Shown here one piece after another: positions 1 through 8,571 of a stretch of DNA of 64,000 nt. The stretch covers positions 231,974 through 295,973 of the forward strand of contig NZ_MWUM01000004.1 in assembly GCF_002028455.1 (NCBI RefSeq), given 5' to 3'. Both the position numbers and the translations under genes were made by a program. The notes under the pieces are model-generated. The model was not told the origin of the DNA and ran no database searches. It was given only the letters and a program-made list of their open reading frames with translations. Each line of letters opens with the position of its first letter. Position 1 is the first letter of the stretch. Source of the DNA: Zoogloea sp. LCSB751. Its GTDB lineage: Bacteria; Pseudomonadota; Gammaproteobacteria; Burkholderiales; Rhodocyclaceae.

Positions 1-268
1 CAGTATAGGCAATGACCGGAAGACCGCTGAAACGTGGGTCGGCCCGCAGCACGGCCAGCACCTCCTCGCCGGACATGCCGGGCATGCTGATGTCGAGCAG
101 GACGATGTCGAAGGCGCCTGCCGCGAGCTTGGCGAGGGCTGCCGGACCGTCCTCCGCCTCCTGGGCCTGCAGCCCCAGGCGGCCGAGGAAGGCGACCGCG
201 AGGCGCCGGTTGATGGCGTTGTCGTCGACAACGAGGACTTTTTTTTGCTCGGGAGACAGCTCACTCAT
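1..268 (-). CDS. Response regulator, receiver domain (partial, runs off window)
   Basis: This gene reads leftward off the window, so only about 89 N-terminal residues are visible. They form a CheY-like receiver: acidic pair D15/D16 in VLVVDDN, and phospho-acceptor D59 in IVLLDISMPG. The ATG at 268 lies 7 bases after the stop of the upstream histidine kinase, so the two form an operon and very likely a phosphorelay pair. The kinase has no receiver domain of its own, which fits a separate partner. Whether an output domain follows cannot be seen. The family call is firm; the regulated process is unknown. Confidence 0.88.
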   Translation of the reverse strand, partial: MSELSPEQKKVLVVDDNAINRRLAVAFLGRLGLQAQEAEDGPAALAKLAAGAFDIVLLDISMPGMSGEEVLAVLRADPRFSGLPVIAYT

Positions 269-275
269 GGATGAA

Positions 276-2834
276 TCAGGAGCCGGGCTCCTGCACAGGA
301 AGATGAAAGGTGAAGGTCGAACCTGCGCCGACCCTCGACGTCACGGACAAGCCACCGCCCAGAAGATGGGCCAGCTCCCGCGCGAGGGCCAGGCCAAGGC
401 CCGATCCGCCGTGATCGCGGGTCACGAAATGGTCGAGTTGCCGGAACCTCTCGAAGACGAGTTCCAGCGCTTCGGGCGGAATACCGCGACCGGTATCGAA
501 GACGGCAAAGGCGAGCTGGGCACCCTCCCGACTGACCCGCAGACCGATTTTGCCATTTTCGGTGAACTTCACCGCATTGTTCAATAGATTGTTCAGGATC
601 TGGCGAACCCGCAGCGCGTCGGTATGGACCGTCGCGGGCAGATCGGCGGCCAACTCCAGCTCCACCTCCAGCCCCTTCGCCCGCGCGTGGGCCCGGTGTG
701 CGCCGACCAACTCGCTGGCGAGACGTGCCACATCCACATCCAGGGGCTTGAGCTCGATCCCGCCGGCCTCGATCTTGGCCAGATCCAGGATGTCGTTGAC
801 GATGTTGAGCAGATGCTCGCCCGAACTGTGGATGGTGGCCGCAAACTCCCGCTGATCGGGCTCCGTCAATTCCAGACGCAGCAACTCGGAATAGCCGAGG
901 ATGCCGTTCAGCGGCGTGCGCAGCTCGTGGGACATGCTGGCAAGGAATTCCGATTTCAGCCGATACGCCTCCTCCGCCTTGCTGCGCGCCTCTTCCGAGC
1001 GCTGGAAGGACTCCTGCACCGTGTCGGCCATGCGGTTGAAGGAGCGGGCCAACTGCCCCATTTCGTCATCCGAATGCACCTCCAGCCGATGGGACATCTC
1101 ACCGGTCTCGAAACGGCCGAGCCCCTGGATCATGTCGGTGATGCGCCGGGTGATGAACTGGGCCATCCAGATCGCCACCACGATCACCAAGCCTCCCATC
1201 ATCAGGGTAGACAGGCCCAGGGCCGTCGCCGTTTCGGCCAGGTTTCGCCCGATGGATTCGAGCAGTCCCTGGCGCCGGGCCTGAAAGTCCCGGTCCCGCT
1301 CGGCAATGGTCGCGCCGATGCGCTTGGCCGACTCGGTGGCCGCGCGGTGGAAGTCATCCACGTTGGCACCAATGGTCACAAAACCGAAGCCCTGCGGCGT
1401 CCGGCCGTACTGGCCGGTGTAATAGGGGATGGCGGCGGCGGTCGTGAGCTTCCAAAGCCCTGAGAAGAAGATCTCGAAAGAGCCTGAGCCCCCCTTTTCC
1501 GTCAGTTGGTTCCACCCCGTGCACTGGGGGGAAAAATTCAGATAGCGACAGTCCAGCGCCACCGTGCCGGCCTTGATCTGCGCCGCAGCCGGTTTCTTCT
1601 TCAAGGACTGTCCGTCGAAAGGCTTCACCCCGGCCAGAAAATCCTGGGCCGACTTGCCGGATGCCTGCCAGGCCTCGTACAGGGATTGGTCCAGCCAGGA
1701 CACCACCGGCTTTCCAGTGGCGGGATCGTAGCCGGGGATGAAGTAGTCCCGTGGATGGGAAATCGCCCGGCTCTTGTGATCCCACATGAAGGCGTAATTG
1801 CCGACGATGGCATCGCCGATCTGTGTGTAGCGGCGATCCGTAGGGCTGAGCCGGTCGGTGAACTGGCGGATATGGTCATGGTCGAGCGCCAGCGTCACAT
1901 ACCCCGTCACCTTGCCCCCCTTCAGCACCGGCATCGCCCAGCGCACGATGGCGCGGAAGCGCTTGCCGACCGGGTTTTCCGTACCCGCATAAGCAGACTC
2001 CTCCGGTCTGAAATCGACACCGGCCTTGCGCGCGCTTTCCGGAAGGTATACGCCGATCACCCGGCTGCCCACGTAGGCGCCGATCACCTCGGAAACGTAG
2101 ATCTCACCCGGCTTCAAGCGTTTGAGCTCTGGCCAGTAGCGCTCGGCCTTGAGGAAGGTGCCCTCGGGTCGGCTCACGTCCCGCAGACCGGGCTGGGTCA
2201 GCGGCCCCGTCGTGACCTTGACGCGCTCCCGTCCCTGAGTGTCGACAAAACTCATTTCGACGAACAGCGGGCGCCGCTCGGGAACGCCGAGCAATTCGGG
2301 CGGCCGCGCGCTGAAGGCCTTGGCGTTGTCGCCAAGAGCCTGACGCGGATCGGCCGCCAGCCTGGCATCAGCCGTTTCGGGCTCGACGGGCTCCCAGCGC
2401 TTCTGGTCCGCGGAAAGCTGCCAACGGCCATGCCCATAAAGCGTGCGACTGCGGTGGGCCAGGAAACGGCGGTAGGCCTCAGCATCGGGGGTCAGCTCGG
2501 CTGCCTGGCGCACGTCGGAATCCCGGTCATAGAGGAAAGCCGCCACCGCCCGGGCCGTGTCGGTGGTCAGCCGCTCCATGCCCTCCCGGGCCCGATCGTC
2601 GAGGGCTTTGATGGCATCGCCGGTGGCCGCATCGCCCACCTGCTTGACGGTCGCCAGCATGGCTTCCGCCATGGCTTCCGCCTGGCCGCTGACGCTCTGG
2701 CCAAGCTTCTGGGCCATGCTCCATGCGAGCAGGGCCAGCAGTACCAATGGAACCACCTTGATGACCACGAAGATCGCGATCAATTTGGCGCGGATCCCCT
2801 TCATCCACGTTCCGAGCGCCATGCCCCTCCCCAC
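276..2834 (-). CDS. Membrane histidine kinase with very large periplasmic sensor, HAMP, HisKA, HATPase_c
   Basis: 852-residue sensor kinase of the inner membrane. A first membrane segment lies at about residues 14-40 and a second at about 540-561. Between them is a periplasmic region of nearly 500 residues, much larger than a single Cache/PAS sensor. A HAMP region follows the second segment. The phospho-accepting histidine is about H636 in MSHELRTPLNG. The ATPase domain shows the N box (NLLNNAVKFTENG), G1 (DTGRGI, near 780) and G2 (GGSGLGLAL, near 810). It lacks a receiver, which is supplied by the gene starting at 268. The start may instead be the internal ATG at 2822. The ligand is unknown. 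Confidence 0.9.
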   Translation of the reverse strand: MGRGMALGTWMKGIRAKLIAIFVVIKVVPLVLLALLAWSMAQKLGQSVSGQAEAMAEAMLATVKQVGDAATGDAIKALDDRAREGMERLTTDTARAVAAFLYDRDSDVRQAAELTPDAEAYRRFLAHRSRTLYGHGRWQLSADQKRWEPVEPETADARLAADPRQALGDNAKAFSARPPELLGVPERRPLFVEMSFVDTQGRERVKVTTGPLTQPGLRDVSRPEGTFLKAERYWPELKRLKPGEIYVSEVIGAYVGSRVIGVYLPESARKAGVDFRPEESAYAGTENPVGKRFRAIVRWAMPVLKGGKVTGYVTLALDHDHIRQFTDRLSPTDRRYTQIGDAIVGNYAFMWDHKSRAISHPRDYFIPGYDPATGKPVVSWLDQSLYEAWQASGKSAQDFLAGVKPFDGQSLKKKPAAAQIKAGTVALDCRYLNFSPQCTGWNQLTEKGGSGSFEIFFSGLWKLTTAAAIPYYTGQYGRTPQGFGFVTIGANVDDFHRAATESAKRIGATIAERDRDFQARRQGLLESIGRNLAETATALGLSTLMMGGLVIVVAIWMAQFITRRITDMIQGLGRFETGEMSHRLEVHSDDEMGQLARSFNRMADTVQESFQRSEEARSKAEEAYRLKSEFLASMSHELRTPLNGILGYSELLRLELTEPDQREFAATIHSSGEHLLNIVNDILDLAKIEAGGIELKPLDVDVARLASELVGAHRAHARAKGLEVELELAADLPATVHTDALRVRQILNNLLNNAVKFTENGKIGLRVSREGAQLAFAVFDTGRGIPPEALELVFERFRQLDHFVTRDHGGSGLGLALARELAHLLGGGLSVTSRVGAGSTFTFHLPVQEPGS

Positions 2835-3018
2835 TGCCGACGCGTCATTGCAGGACCGCCGGCCACCCCGTTATCAATCGGATATTTTTTTGATACTCCG
2901 GGCTTATCGGCCCGTACCCGGAAATCTCAAGCGCGAAGACCTCGGGCCGGCCATCTTGCCGCAGAGACGGAATCCCGCCGAGAATATCCGGCCCCGTTCA
3001 TGAACTTTTCCCCCGCTC

Positions 3019-3402
3019 ATGCCTTCCTGCCCTTGCGGCTCTCCGGCCGACCATGCCGCATGCTGCGGCCCCTACATCGCGGGCCGCTCTGCCGCTCCCA
3101 CCGCCGAAGCGCTGATGCGTTCCCGCTACACCGCCTTCACGCTCGGCGACGAGGCCTACCTGCGCGCCACCTGGCATCCGGATTTCCTGCCCCCCGACCT
3201 GCATCTGGCCGACGACCCTCCCACCAAATGGCTGGGGCTGGAGGTGAAGCGTCACGAACAACAGGATGCGGAGCACGCCATCGTCGAATTCGTGGCGCGT
3301 TACAAGATCGGCGGACGGGCCCACCGCCTGCATGAGACCAGCCGCTTCGTGCGCATCGACGGACGCTGGCTGTATACGGACGGCGACATCCATCCACGCT
3401 GA
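3019..3402 (+). CDS. YchJ-family protein with SEC-C metal-binding motif (UPF0225)
   Basis: 127-residue cytoplasmic protein matching the YchJ family. The N-terminus has the SEC-C zinc-type motif (CPCGSPADHAACCGPY). The signature RSRYTAFTLGDEAYLRATWHP follows in shorter overlapping pieces, and the domain ends in an NTF2-like fold typical of the family. The length suits a one-SEC-C YchJ protein. The function of YchJ proteins is not established. An upstream ATG at 3000 is out of frame, so the start at 3019 is used. It stands alone on the plus strand, with opposing genes on both sides. Confidence 0.85.
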   Translation: MPSCPCGSPADHAACCGPYIAGRSAAPTAEALMRSRYTAFTLGDEAYLRATWHPDFLPPDLHLADDPPTKWLGLEVKRHEQQDAEHAIVEFVARYKIGGRAHRLHETSRFVRIDGRWLYTDGDIHPR

Positions 3403-3539
3403 AATCGGCACTGAGAATGAAAAACGCCCCTGCGCGCCGGGGCCCTGGATTCATATCGCGCCGAGGTCCGCAACACTGACGGAATAAGACCATCGTCAGT
3501 CCAAAACGACCATCCCTCCATTCCGCGGGCACAAACAAC

Positions 3540-3564
3540 AAAGGGGCGATACGCTCGCCCCTTT
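3540..3564. terminator. Hairpin between convergent genes, probable terminator
   Basis: A perfect 10-bp stem (3540-3549 pairs with 3555-3564) with a 5-base loop lies between the YchJ gene and the convergent S4-domain gene. The minus-strand side is followed by a T-rich but interrupted run, so it probably serves mainly the S4 gene. Confidence 0.55.
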
Positions 3565-3586
3565 GCCAGACCGGAAATCCCGGTTT

Positions 3587-3820
3587 TTACACGGCTGCTA
3601 CGACATCCGCGGCAATCAGCTCGATGGTTTCGCCGGCAAAATCCACACGCTGGCCTGGTCGTAGCTTGGCCCGCTTGCGGTTCTCGATATCCCCGTCAAC
3701 GAACACGTCGCCGTCCGCCACGCGCTGCTTGGCCTCGCCACCGGAACCGCACAGGCCCACGGCCTTCAGGAGCTGGTCGAGCTGGATGAATTCGCCTTCG
3801 ACGGAGAAACGAATGGTCAT
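3587..3820 (-). CDS. Small RNA-binding S4-domain protein (YbcJ-like)
   Basis: 77-residue protein that is essentially one S4 RNA-binding domain. IQLDQLLKAVGLCGSGGEAK is the helix-turn region, and VADGDVFVDGDIENRKRAKL with RPGQRVDF is the strand region. The open frame extends to 3895, but the ATG at 3820 has an AAGGGG ribosome-binding sequence at proper spacing and matches the family start. YbcJ proteins bind RNA; their specific role is unclear. The short upstream extension of the frame looks non-coding. Confidence 0.87.
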   Translation of the reverse strand: MTIRFSVEGEFIQLDQLLKAVGLCGSGGEAKQRVADGDVFVDGDIENRKRAKLRPGQRVDFAGETIELIAADVVAAV

Positions 3821-3916
3821 GGTGACACCCCTTGCGTGTGTTAAGGAAATGTTGCTGTCGACAAGGATTGTGTCAGAGCCCGATCGCGCCGCCAAGCGGC
3901 TTGAGCAAGCCCGGGC

Positions 3917-4249
3917 TCACTCGCCGAGCGGCGCCATTCCATGCCGCCGGCGGGCCCGCGCACAGCCTTCCTCTCCGATGTTCAGCGCCGCGTAGGGCGA
4001 GAAATCCCGGCACGGGCCGGGGCGCTTTTCGTAGATCGTGCACTTCACCTCGCGCCCCACCTCGCCAGCCAACGCGATGCAGCGCGGCTCCGCTTCATCG
4101 GTGCCGCGCATGCGCACCAGCGTCGCGGTGAGCGGCACCGTCAGCGCCACCGGCACGCAGCCGCCGGGCGTGGTTTCCAGATCGGCGATATGGAAATCCA
4201 CCCGGAAGCTGGCGCAGCAGGCGCCGCAGCTCAGGCAGGGATCAGCCAC
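3917..4249 (-). CDS. YkgJ-family cysteine cluster protein
   Basis: 110-residue protein of the YkgJ/UPF0153 family, which has a conserved cysteine cluster thought to bind Zn or Fe. The motif CLSCGACCASFRV is at the N-terminus, followed by CIAL, CTIYEKRPGPCRDF and a late Cys. It lies just 3 bases downstream of the SEC-C protein that precedes it on the minus strand, so the two are probably co-transcribed with the TrmB-like gene. Function is unknown. Confidence 0.85.
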   Translation of the reverse strand: MADPCLSCGACCASFRVDFHIADLETTPGGCVPVALTVPLTATLVRMRGTDEAEPRCIALAGEVGREVKCTIYEKRPGPCRDFSPYAALNIGEEGCARARRRHGMAPLGE

Positions 4250-4252
4250 GGC

Positions 4253-4966
4253 TCAGTTCGCTCCGCAGCACTTCTTGTATTTCTTGCCGCTGCCGCAGGG
4301 ACAGGGTTCGTTGCGGCCCGGACCGCTCTTCGCAGCGCCCATCGCTGCACTCACAGCCACAGGCTGCGGCGCCGGCAGGCCGAGCGCACGCCAGTTCTGG
4401 TAAAGATGCTGGACCGCAAAGCCCTTCTCTTCCAGTTCGGCCAGTTGTGTCTCCACATCGGCCGGCACAGCCACCTCTTCCTCGTCCCCAAGAATAGTCT
4501 CCAGCAGCGCCTCGGCGATGGACGTATCGCCCACCTTGTCCGGCCACTCGGACGGCCACATTTCGAAGCCCTGCTCGAAGCCGTTGCTCCATTCCTCGCC
4601 GATGGCGGGGTCGTCGTCGCCCCCCTGGGCGTAGCAGAACGGCTGCCAGCCTTCGGCCTCGCCGTCCTCGTCACCCTCTTCATCGCCGATCATCTCGATC
4701 AGGTCGTTGTAGTAGCGCAGCACCAGCTCGATGGCCTTCTGCAAGGATGCGCCGGAGCCGAAGCCCACCTCACCCTCATCAGCGGTCCACACCGCCGGCA
4801 GCCAGTCCTCCACGGGGATGGGCAGCGGCGAGGCGACGATGGCGGCCAGGTAGCCGTCGAGCATCTCCATGTTCATGCAGTCGGCCGGCACTTCGTCCGA
4901 CACCAGCAGTTCTTCAAGCTGCTCGAGTTCTTCTTCGGTCAGCGGGATGGATTGAGCGGTGGTCAT
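4253..4966 (-). CDS. UPF0149/YecA-family protein with C-terminal SEC-C motif
   Basis: 237-residue protein. The N-terminal part (about residues 1-190) is the acidic helical UPF0149/YecA fold, and the extreme C-terminus is a SEC-C zinc motif (PGRNEPCPCGSGKKYKKCC) like that in SecA. Its ATG at 4966 overlaps the stop codon of the upstream methyltransferase gene (ATGA), indicating translational coupling. An open frame continues upstream to 5092, but that portion lies inside the methyltransferase gene. The role is unknown; SEC-C modules often mediate ribosome or protein contacts. Confidence 0.87.
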   Translation of the reverse strand: MTTAQSIPLTEEELEQLEELLVSDEVPADCMNMEMLDGYLAAIVASPLPIPVEDWLPAVWTADEGEVGFGSGASLQKAIELVLRYYNDLIEMIGDEEGDEDGEAEGWQPFCYAQGGDDDPAIGEEWSNGFEQGFEMWPSEWPDKVGDTSIAEALLETILGDEEEVAVPADVETQLAELEEKGFAVQHLYQNWRALGLPAPQPVAVSAAMGAAKSGPGRNEPCPCGSGKKYKKCCGAN

Positions 4967-5658
4967 TGCGGGGTTTCCTCCACGGTCGGTTGGCGATCGA
5001 GCTCCACCACACACCGGTAAAGGGTCTGGCCGGAATCCCGGTACTTGCGTTCGAATGGGGTCAGCGGCGACGGCGCCTCGAAGGACTCCCATGGCAGCTG
5101 GCGGCCGATCAGCAGCCCCAGCGCAATGGCGAATTCTTCCACATAAATGTTCCAGTTACTGCGGCACTCCAGCCGGCCGCCGAGGCGCGGCACGAAGGGA
5201 AAAACCGGGTGCGCATGCCAGCGCCGCGCCAGGTGGCCGATCTTCGGCCACGGGTTCGGATAAAGGATGTAATGGCGCGCCAGGCGGATGCCGGCATCCG
5301 CCATCAGGCGCCAGTAGTCCACCAGGTCGGCGCGCACGAAGATCATGTTCTTCGGCAGCAGCGCGTCCGGGTAGGGCTTCTTGCGGCTCAGGCGGTCTTC
5401 CGACTGGTCCACGCCGATCACCCAGTGATCGGGAAAGGCCCGCGCCAGCTGGATGGTGCTGTGGCCCACGCCGCAGCCGGAATCGAGGATCAGCGGCGCC
5501 TTGCCGTCCCAACCGGCCAGGCTGGCCTCGAAGGCCGCCTTGTTGTGGTCGAGGACGGGTTTGCGGAACTCGCAGCTGGCGTGCTTGGCCACCCGCTCGA
5601 CGAGATGTTCATGGACGCCCTGCTGGGCGCTCTCGGGAATCTTTGAATTAGCGTACAT
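4963..5658 (-). CDS. trmB: TrmB-like SAM-dependent tRNA (guanine-N7)-methyltransferase
   Basis: 231-residue class I SAM methyltransferase. Motif I is ILDSGCGVGHSTIQLA, and the acidic ribose contact follows in VIGVDQSEDRL. The TrmB signature near residue 130 reads LYPNPWPK, where classical TrmB has FPDPWPK. The family makes m7G46 in tRNA. The altered signature suggests either a divergent TrmB or a paralogue, as some Betaproteobacteria carry two copies. It is upstream of and coupled to the SEC-C gene, and sits 9 bases downstream of dusC, another tRNA-modification gene. Confidence 0.75.
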   Translation of the reverse strand: MYANSKIPESAQQGVHEHLVERVAKHASCEFRKPVLDHNKAAFEASLAGWDGKAPLILDSGCGVGHSTIQLARAFPDHWVIGVDQSEDRLSRKKPYPDALLPKNMIFVRADLVDYWRLMADAGIRLARHYILYPNPWPKIGHLARRWHAHPVFPFVPRLGGRLECRSNWNIYVEEFAIALGLLIGRQLPWESFEAPSPLTPFERKYRDSGQTLYRCVVELDRQPTVEETPQ

Positions 5659-5667
5659 CGGTTTGGG

Positions 5668-6642
5668 TCAGGCGGCGGCCTGCAGCAGCGGCACGCCATG
5701 GCGGCGCAGGACGTGGTCGACGGCCCGGCACTCGGGCTGGGCGCGCAGGTCCTGATAAAGAAGTTCGGCGGCGGGGAAATTGCGCCGCAGCATGTTGATC
5801 CATTGTTTCAGGCGGCCCGGCGCGTGGCGCGCCTCGACCTTCAGCTGCACACGCTCCCAAAAGTCGCCGATGAGGTGCAGCAGCTCGCTCCACTCCGCAT
5901 CCCGGTCGGCCGGCACTTCGGCACCGGCGGCAATGCGTCGGGCCAGGAAGGGATCGGACACCGCGCCGCGGCCGAGCATCACGTCGTCCGCGCCGCTCAC
6001 CGAACGGCAGCGTCGCCAGTCGTCCTCGCTCCACACCTCGCCGTTGGCCACCACCGGCAGCTTGACCACGTCGCGGATGCGGGCGATCCATTCCCAGTGG
6101 GCCGGCGGACGGTAGCCGTCGCGCTTGGTGCGGGCATGCACCACCAGGCCTTCGGCACCGCCGGCTTCCAGCGCCCGGGCGCAATCCAGCGCGAGGGAGG
6201 TGTCCTCCACGCCGAGGCGCATCTTGGCGGTGAAGGGAATGTGCCGTGGCACCGCCCGGCGCACCGCGCCGGCGATACGGTACAGGCATTCCGGATCGGC
6301 CAGCAGCATGGCACCGCCGCCGTGGGAATTGACGGTCTTGGCCGGGCAACCGAAGTTGAGATCGACGCCCGGCGGCGACAGCTCGCACAGACGGGCGGCG
6401 TTCTCGGCCAGCGCGGCCGGATCGCTGCCGAGCAGCTGGACCACCACCGGCGTGCCGCCGGAGGTGCGCCCGCCGTTATCGATCTCGGGGCTGATGCGGC
6501 GATAGGTGCGATGGGGCAGCAGGCTGCCGGAGGCCCGGACGAACTCCGTCACCGCGCCGTCGTAGCCGCCCACCTGGGTCAGCACGTCGCGCAGCAGGTA
6601 ATCGGCCAGCCCCTCCATGGGCGCAAGCAACAGTCTTCCCAT
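5668..6642 (-). CDS. dusC: tRNA-dihydrouridine synthase DusC
   Basis: 324-residue FMN enzyme that reduces uridine to dihydrouridine in the tRNA D-loop (U16 for DusC). The N-terminus LLLAPMEGLADYLLRDVLT is the FMN-binding strand. NFGCPAKTVNSHGGGAML carries the catalytic cysteine. VVHARTKRDGY and the VVANGEV/GRGAV phosphate loop complete the TIM barrel. VRASGSLLPHRTY near the N-terminus supports DusC over DusA or DusB. It heads a probable operon with the TrmB-like, SEC-C and YkgJ genes. Confidence 0.9.
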   Translation of the reverse strand: MGRLLLAPMEGLADYLLRDVLTQVGGYDGAVTEFVRASGSLLPHRTYRRISPEIDNGGRTSGGTPVVVQLLGSDPAALAENAARLCELSPPGVDLNFGCPAKTVNSHGGGAMLLADPECLYRIAGAVRRAVPRHIPFTAKMRLGVEDTSLALDCARALEAGGAEGLVVHARTKRDGYRPPAHWEWIARIRDVVKLPVVANGEVWSEDDWRRCRSVSGADDVMLGRGAVSDPFLARRIAAGAEVPADRDAEWSELLHLIGDFWERVQLKVEARHAPGRLKQWINMLRRNFPAAELLYQDLRAQPECRAVDHVLRRHGVPLLQAAA

Positions 6643-6752
6643 CTAATCCACACACACCGCTCACGGTCGAAGGGCGCGATTCTACGGCGAATCGGCAAGC
6701 AGATCCGAGGTTTTTCAAGCCCTTGCTGCGGAATAGGCGGCCCCCGTCGCAG

Positions 6753-7493
6753 TCAGTCTGCGGCGCCCTGCCCCACCGTTGTGGAACCGAGCCCCTGCGC
6801 CAGGTTGTGCTGCCGCGCCGCGTGCAGGTTGTGCAGCGTGATCTTGCGCACCTCGGCCTTGCTGGCCTCGATGTGGGAGCGCAGCAGGATGCTCGCCTGC
6901 GCCGCCTTGCGCTGAATCAGCAGGCGCAGCAACTGCGCGTGCTCGTCGTAGGTGGCCTGGATGCGCGCCGGGTTGGTGAAGTCCAGACGACGCACGATGC
7001 GGATCTTCTCGGTAACGTCCTGATGCACGGCGGCCATTTCCCGGTTGCCGGTGGCCAGCACCAGGCCCTGGTGGAAGGCTTCGTCCAGCGCGGCGACGCG
7101 GTTGCCGTCGGTGAGGCGCTCCGCCGGGTCCACCAGCCACACCTCGGTCAACGCCGCCAGGTCCACGCTCTGCGGCGCCTCGCAGATGCGGCTCACCGCC
7201 GCTTCTTCAAGGACGACGCGCAGGTCGTAGAGCTGGTCCAGGCGCTCGAAGTCGATGCTGCGCACGGACCAGCCGCTGCGGAAATACACCTGCAGGAAGC
7301 CCTCCCGCTCCAGGCGGTACAGCGCGCCGCGCACCGGCGTGCGCGACACCCCGTAGCGCTCGGCCACCTGGGTCTCGGTGAAGCGGTCCCCCGGCAGCAG
7401 GTGGAAGGAAAAGATCTCGTCCTTCAGCTGCTGGTAGATCCGGTTGGCGAGGGCGTTTTCCTTGGGTCGGCTGGTATTGCTGGAGTTGCCCAT
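6753..7493 (-). CDS. GntR/FadR-family regulator (FCD domain) of the ureide operon
   Basis: 246-residue regulator. The N-terminal winged helix contains the GntR signature (PGDRFTETQVAERYGVSRTP) and the C-terminal two-thirds is the helical FCD ligand-binding domain. It is the last gene of the nine-gene minus-strand operon, 4 bases after the AtzH/HpxZ-like gene, so it is probably autoregulated. A palindrome at the head of the operon (15855-15882) containing TTGTATCCAA is a natural candidate operator, because FCD regulators favour such sequences. The effector may be a ureide intermediate; that is inference. Confidence 0.88.
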   Translation of the reverse strand: MGNSSNTSRPKENALANRIYQQLKDEIFSFHLLPGDRFTETQVAERYGVSRTPVRGALYRLEREGFLQVYFRSGWSVRSIDFERLDQLYDLRVVLEEAAVSRICEAPQSVDLAALTEVWLVDPAERLTDGNRVAALDEAFHQGLVLATGNREMAAVHQDVTEKIRIVRRLDFTNPARIQATYDEHAQLLRLLIQRKAAQASILLRSHIEASKAEVRKITLHNLHAARQHNLAQGLGSTTVGQGAAD

Positions 7494-7497
7494 GGGC

Positions 7498-7881
7498 TCA
7501 GGTCAGCATGCTCACGTGGGCCGAGACGACCCGCCAGCCTTCCGGGAAGCGCACCCAGGTCTGGCTCTGGCGGCCGACCGGATCGCCGTCGCGCAGGAAT
7601 TCCACGTCGGCGGTGGCGAAGTTCTCGTCGAAGGTGGTGATCACCAGGTTGCGCAGTTGTCGCGGCATGTTGGCGGGGGAAACGAAGTGCTCCCGGTACT
7701 TGCGGATGGCGTCGGCGCCGTAGTGGATCTCGGCGATGCCGAAGCGCACCGTGAGCGGATTGTCCCAGAAAAGGGCGTTGAGCACTGCCACGTCGTTGGC
7801 GATCAGCGCGGCTTCGTAACGCTCGAAGACAGCGCCCAGTTCGGCGAGCACATGGGGAAGATTGATGGCGGGCGCGCTCAT
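7498..7881 (-). CDS. hpxZ: AtzH/HpxZ-like protein (DUF3225, NTF2-like fold)
   Basis: 127-residue protein of the family that includes HpxZ (oxalurate catabolism) and AtzH. AtzH is reported to decarboxylate/deaminate 1,3-dicarboxyurea, a dead-end by-product of ureide hydrolysis. Visible family features are [21 protein letters not shown] in shorter segments, the [11 protein letters not shown] block and a final [19 protein letters not shown] strand. Its ATG at 7881 overlaps the stop of the preceding hydrolase (ATGA). Beside atzF and biuH, the AtzH role fits better than oxalurate catabolism, because no other hpx gene is present. Confidence 0.8.
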   Translation of the reverse strand: MSAPAINLPHVLAELGAVFERYEAALIANDVAVLNALFWDNPLTVRFGIAEIHYGADAIRKYREHFVSPANMPRQLRNLVITTFDENFATADVEFLRDGDPVGRQSQTWVRFPEGWRVVSAHVSMLT

Positions 7882-8558
7882 GGATTCGCTTTCGAGGGTT
7901 CGAGGGCGGCCGTCAGCGCGGCCAGCGGGGCGCTCCAGCCGACGATGCCGCCCTGGGCGACGATCATGTCGATGGCGGCGGCCTTGAAGGCTGGAAAGTA
8001 GCTCGCGGTGGCGTCCTCGACCAGCAGGCAGTCGTAGCCCCGGTCGTTGGCCTCGCGCATCGTCGTCTGCACGCAGACCTCGGTGGTCACGCCGGCGAAC
8101 AGCAAGTGGGTGATCCCTTTAAGTCGCAGGATCTCGCCCAGCGCGGTCGCGTAGAAGGCGCCCTTCCCTGGCTTGTCGATGACGATCTCGCCGGGCAGCG
8201 GTGCAACGGCCGGAAGGATGTCGTTGCCCGGCTCGCCGGCCACCAGGATGCGCCCCATGGGCCCCGTGTCGCCGATGCGCAGCGCTGCGTCGCCCCGCCC
8301 CCGCTTGGCCGGCGGACAGTCGGAAAGGTCGGGCCGGTGCGCTTCGCGGGTATGGATCACGGCGATGCCGTGGCGGCGGCAGGTATCGAGCAACGCGGCC
8401 ACCGTCGGAACGATCGCGGCCAGCCGCGACACGTCGTTGCCCAGGCTTTCGCCGAAGCCGCCCGGCTCGATGAAGTCGCGCTGCATGTCGATGACGATCA
8501 GCGCCGTGCTGGCCGGCAGGAAGGTGAAACCGTAAGGCTGTGCGTCGATATGGATCAT
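7878..8558 (-). CDS. Isochorismatase-family cysteine hydrolase, candidate triuret hydrolase (TrtA-like)
   Basis: 226-residue amidohydrolase of the isochorismatase-like cysteine hydrolase superfamily. The catalytic triad is visible as D24 (IVIDMQRDF), K129 (DKPGKGAFY) and C162 ([11 protein letters not shown]). It is a clear paralogue of BiuH in the same operon, sharing the [18 protein letters not shown] region. Triuret hydrolase TrtA belongs to this superfamily and feeds biuret to BiuH, so that is the leading hypothesis; a second biuret or another ureide hydrolase is possible. The ATG at 8558 is chosen over 8567 because GAGGAG sits 9 bases upstream. The longer frame start at 8630 overlaps the ABC gene. 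Confidence 0.82.
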   Translation of the reverse strand: MIHIDAQPYGFTFLPASTALIVIDMQRDFIEPGGFGESLGNDVSRLAAIVPTVAALLDTCRRHGIAVIHTREAHRPDLSDCPPAKRGRGDAALRIGDTGPMGRILVAGEPGNDILPAVAPLPGEIVIDKPGKGAFYATALGEILRLKGITHLLFAGVTTEVCVQTTMREANDRGYDCLLVEDATASYFPAFKAAAIDMIVAQGGIVGWSAPLAALTAALEPSKANP

Positions 8559-8571
8559 GGCGCTCATCTCC

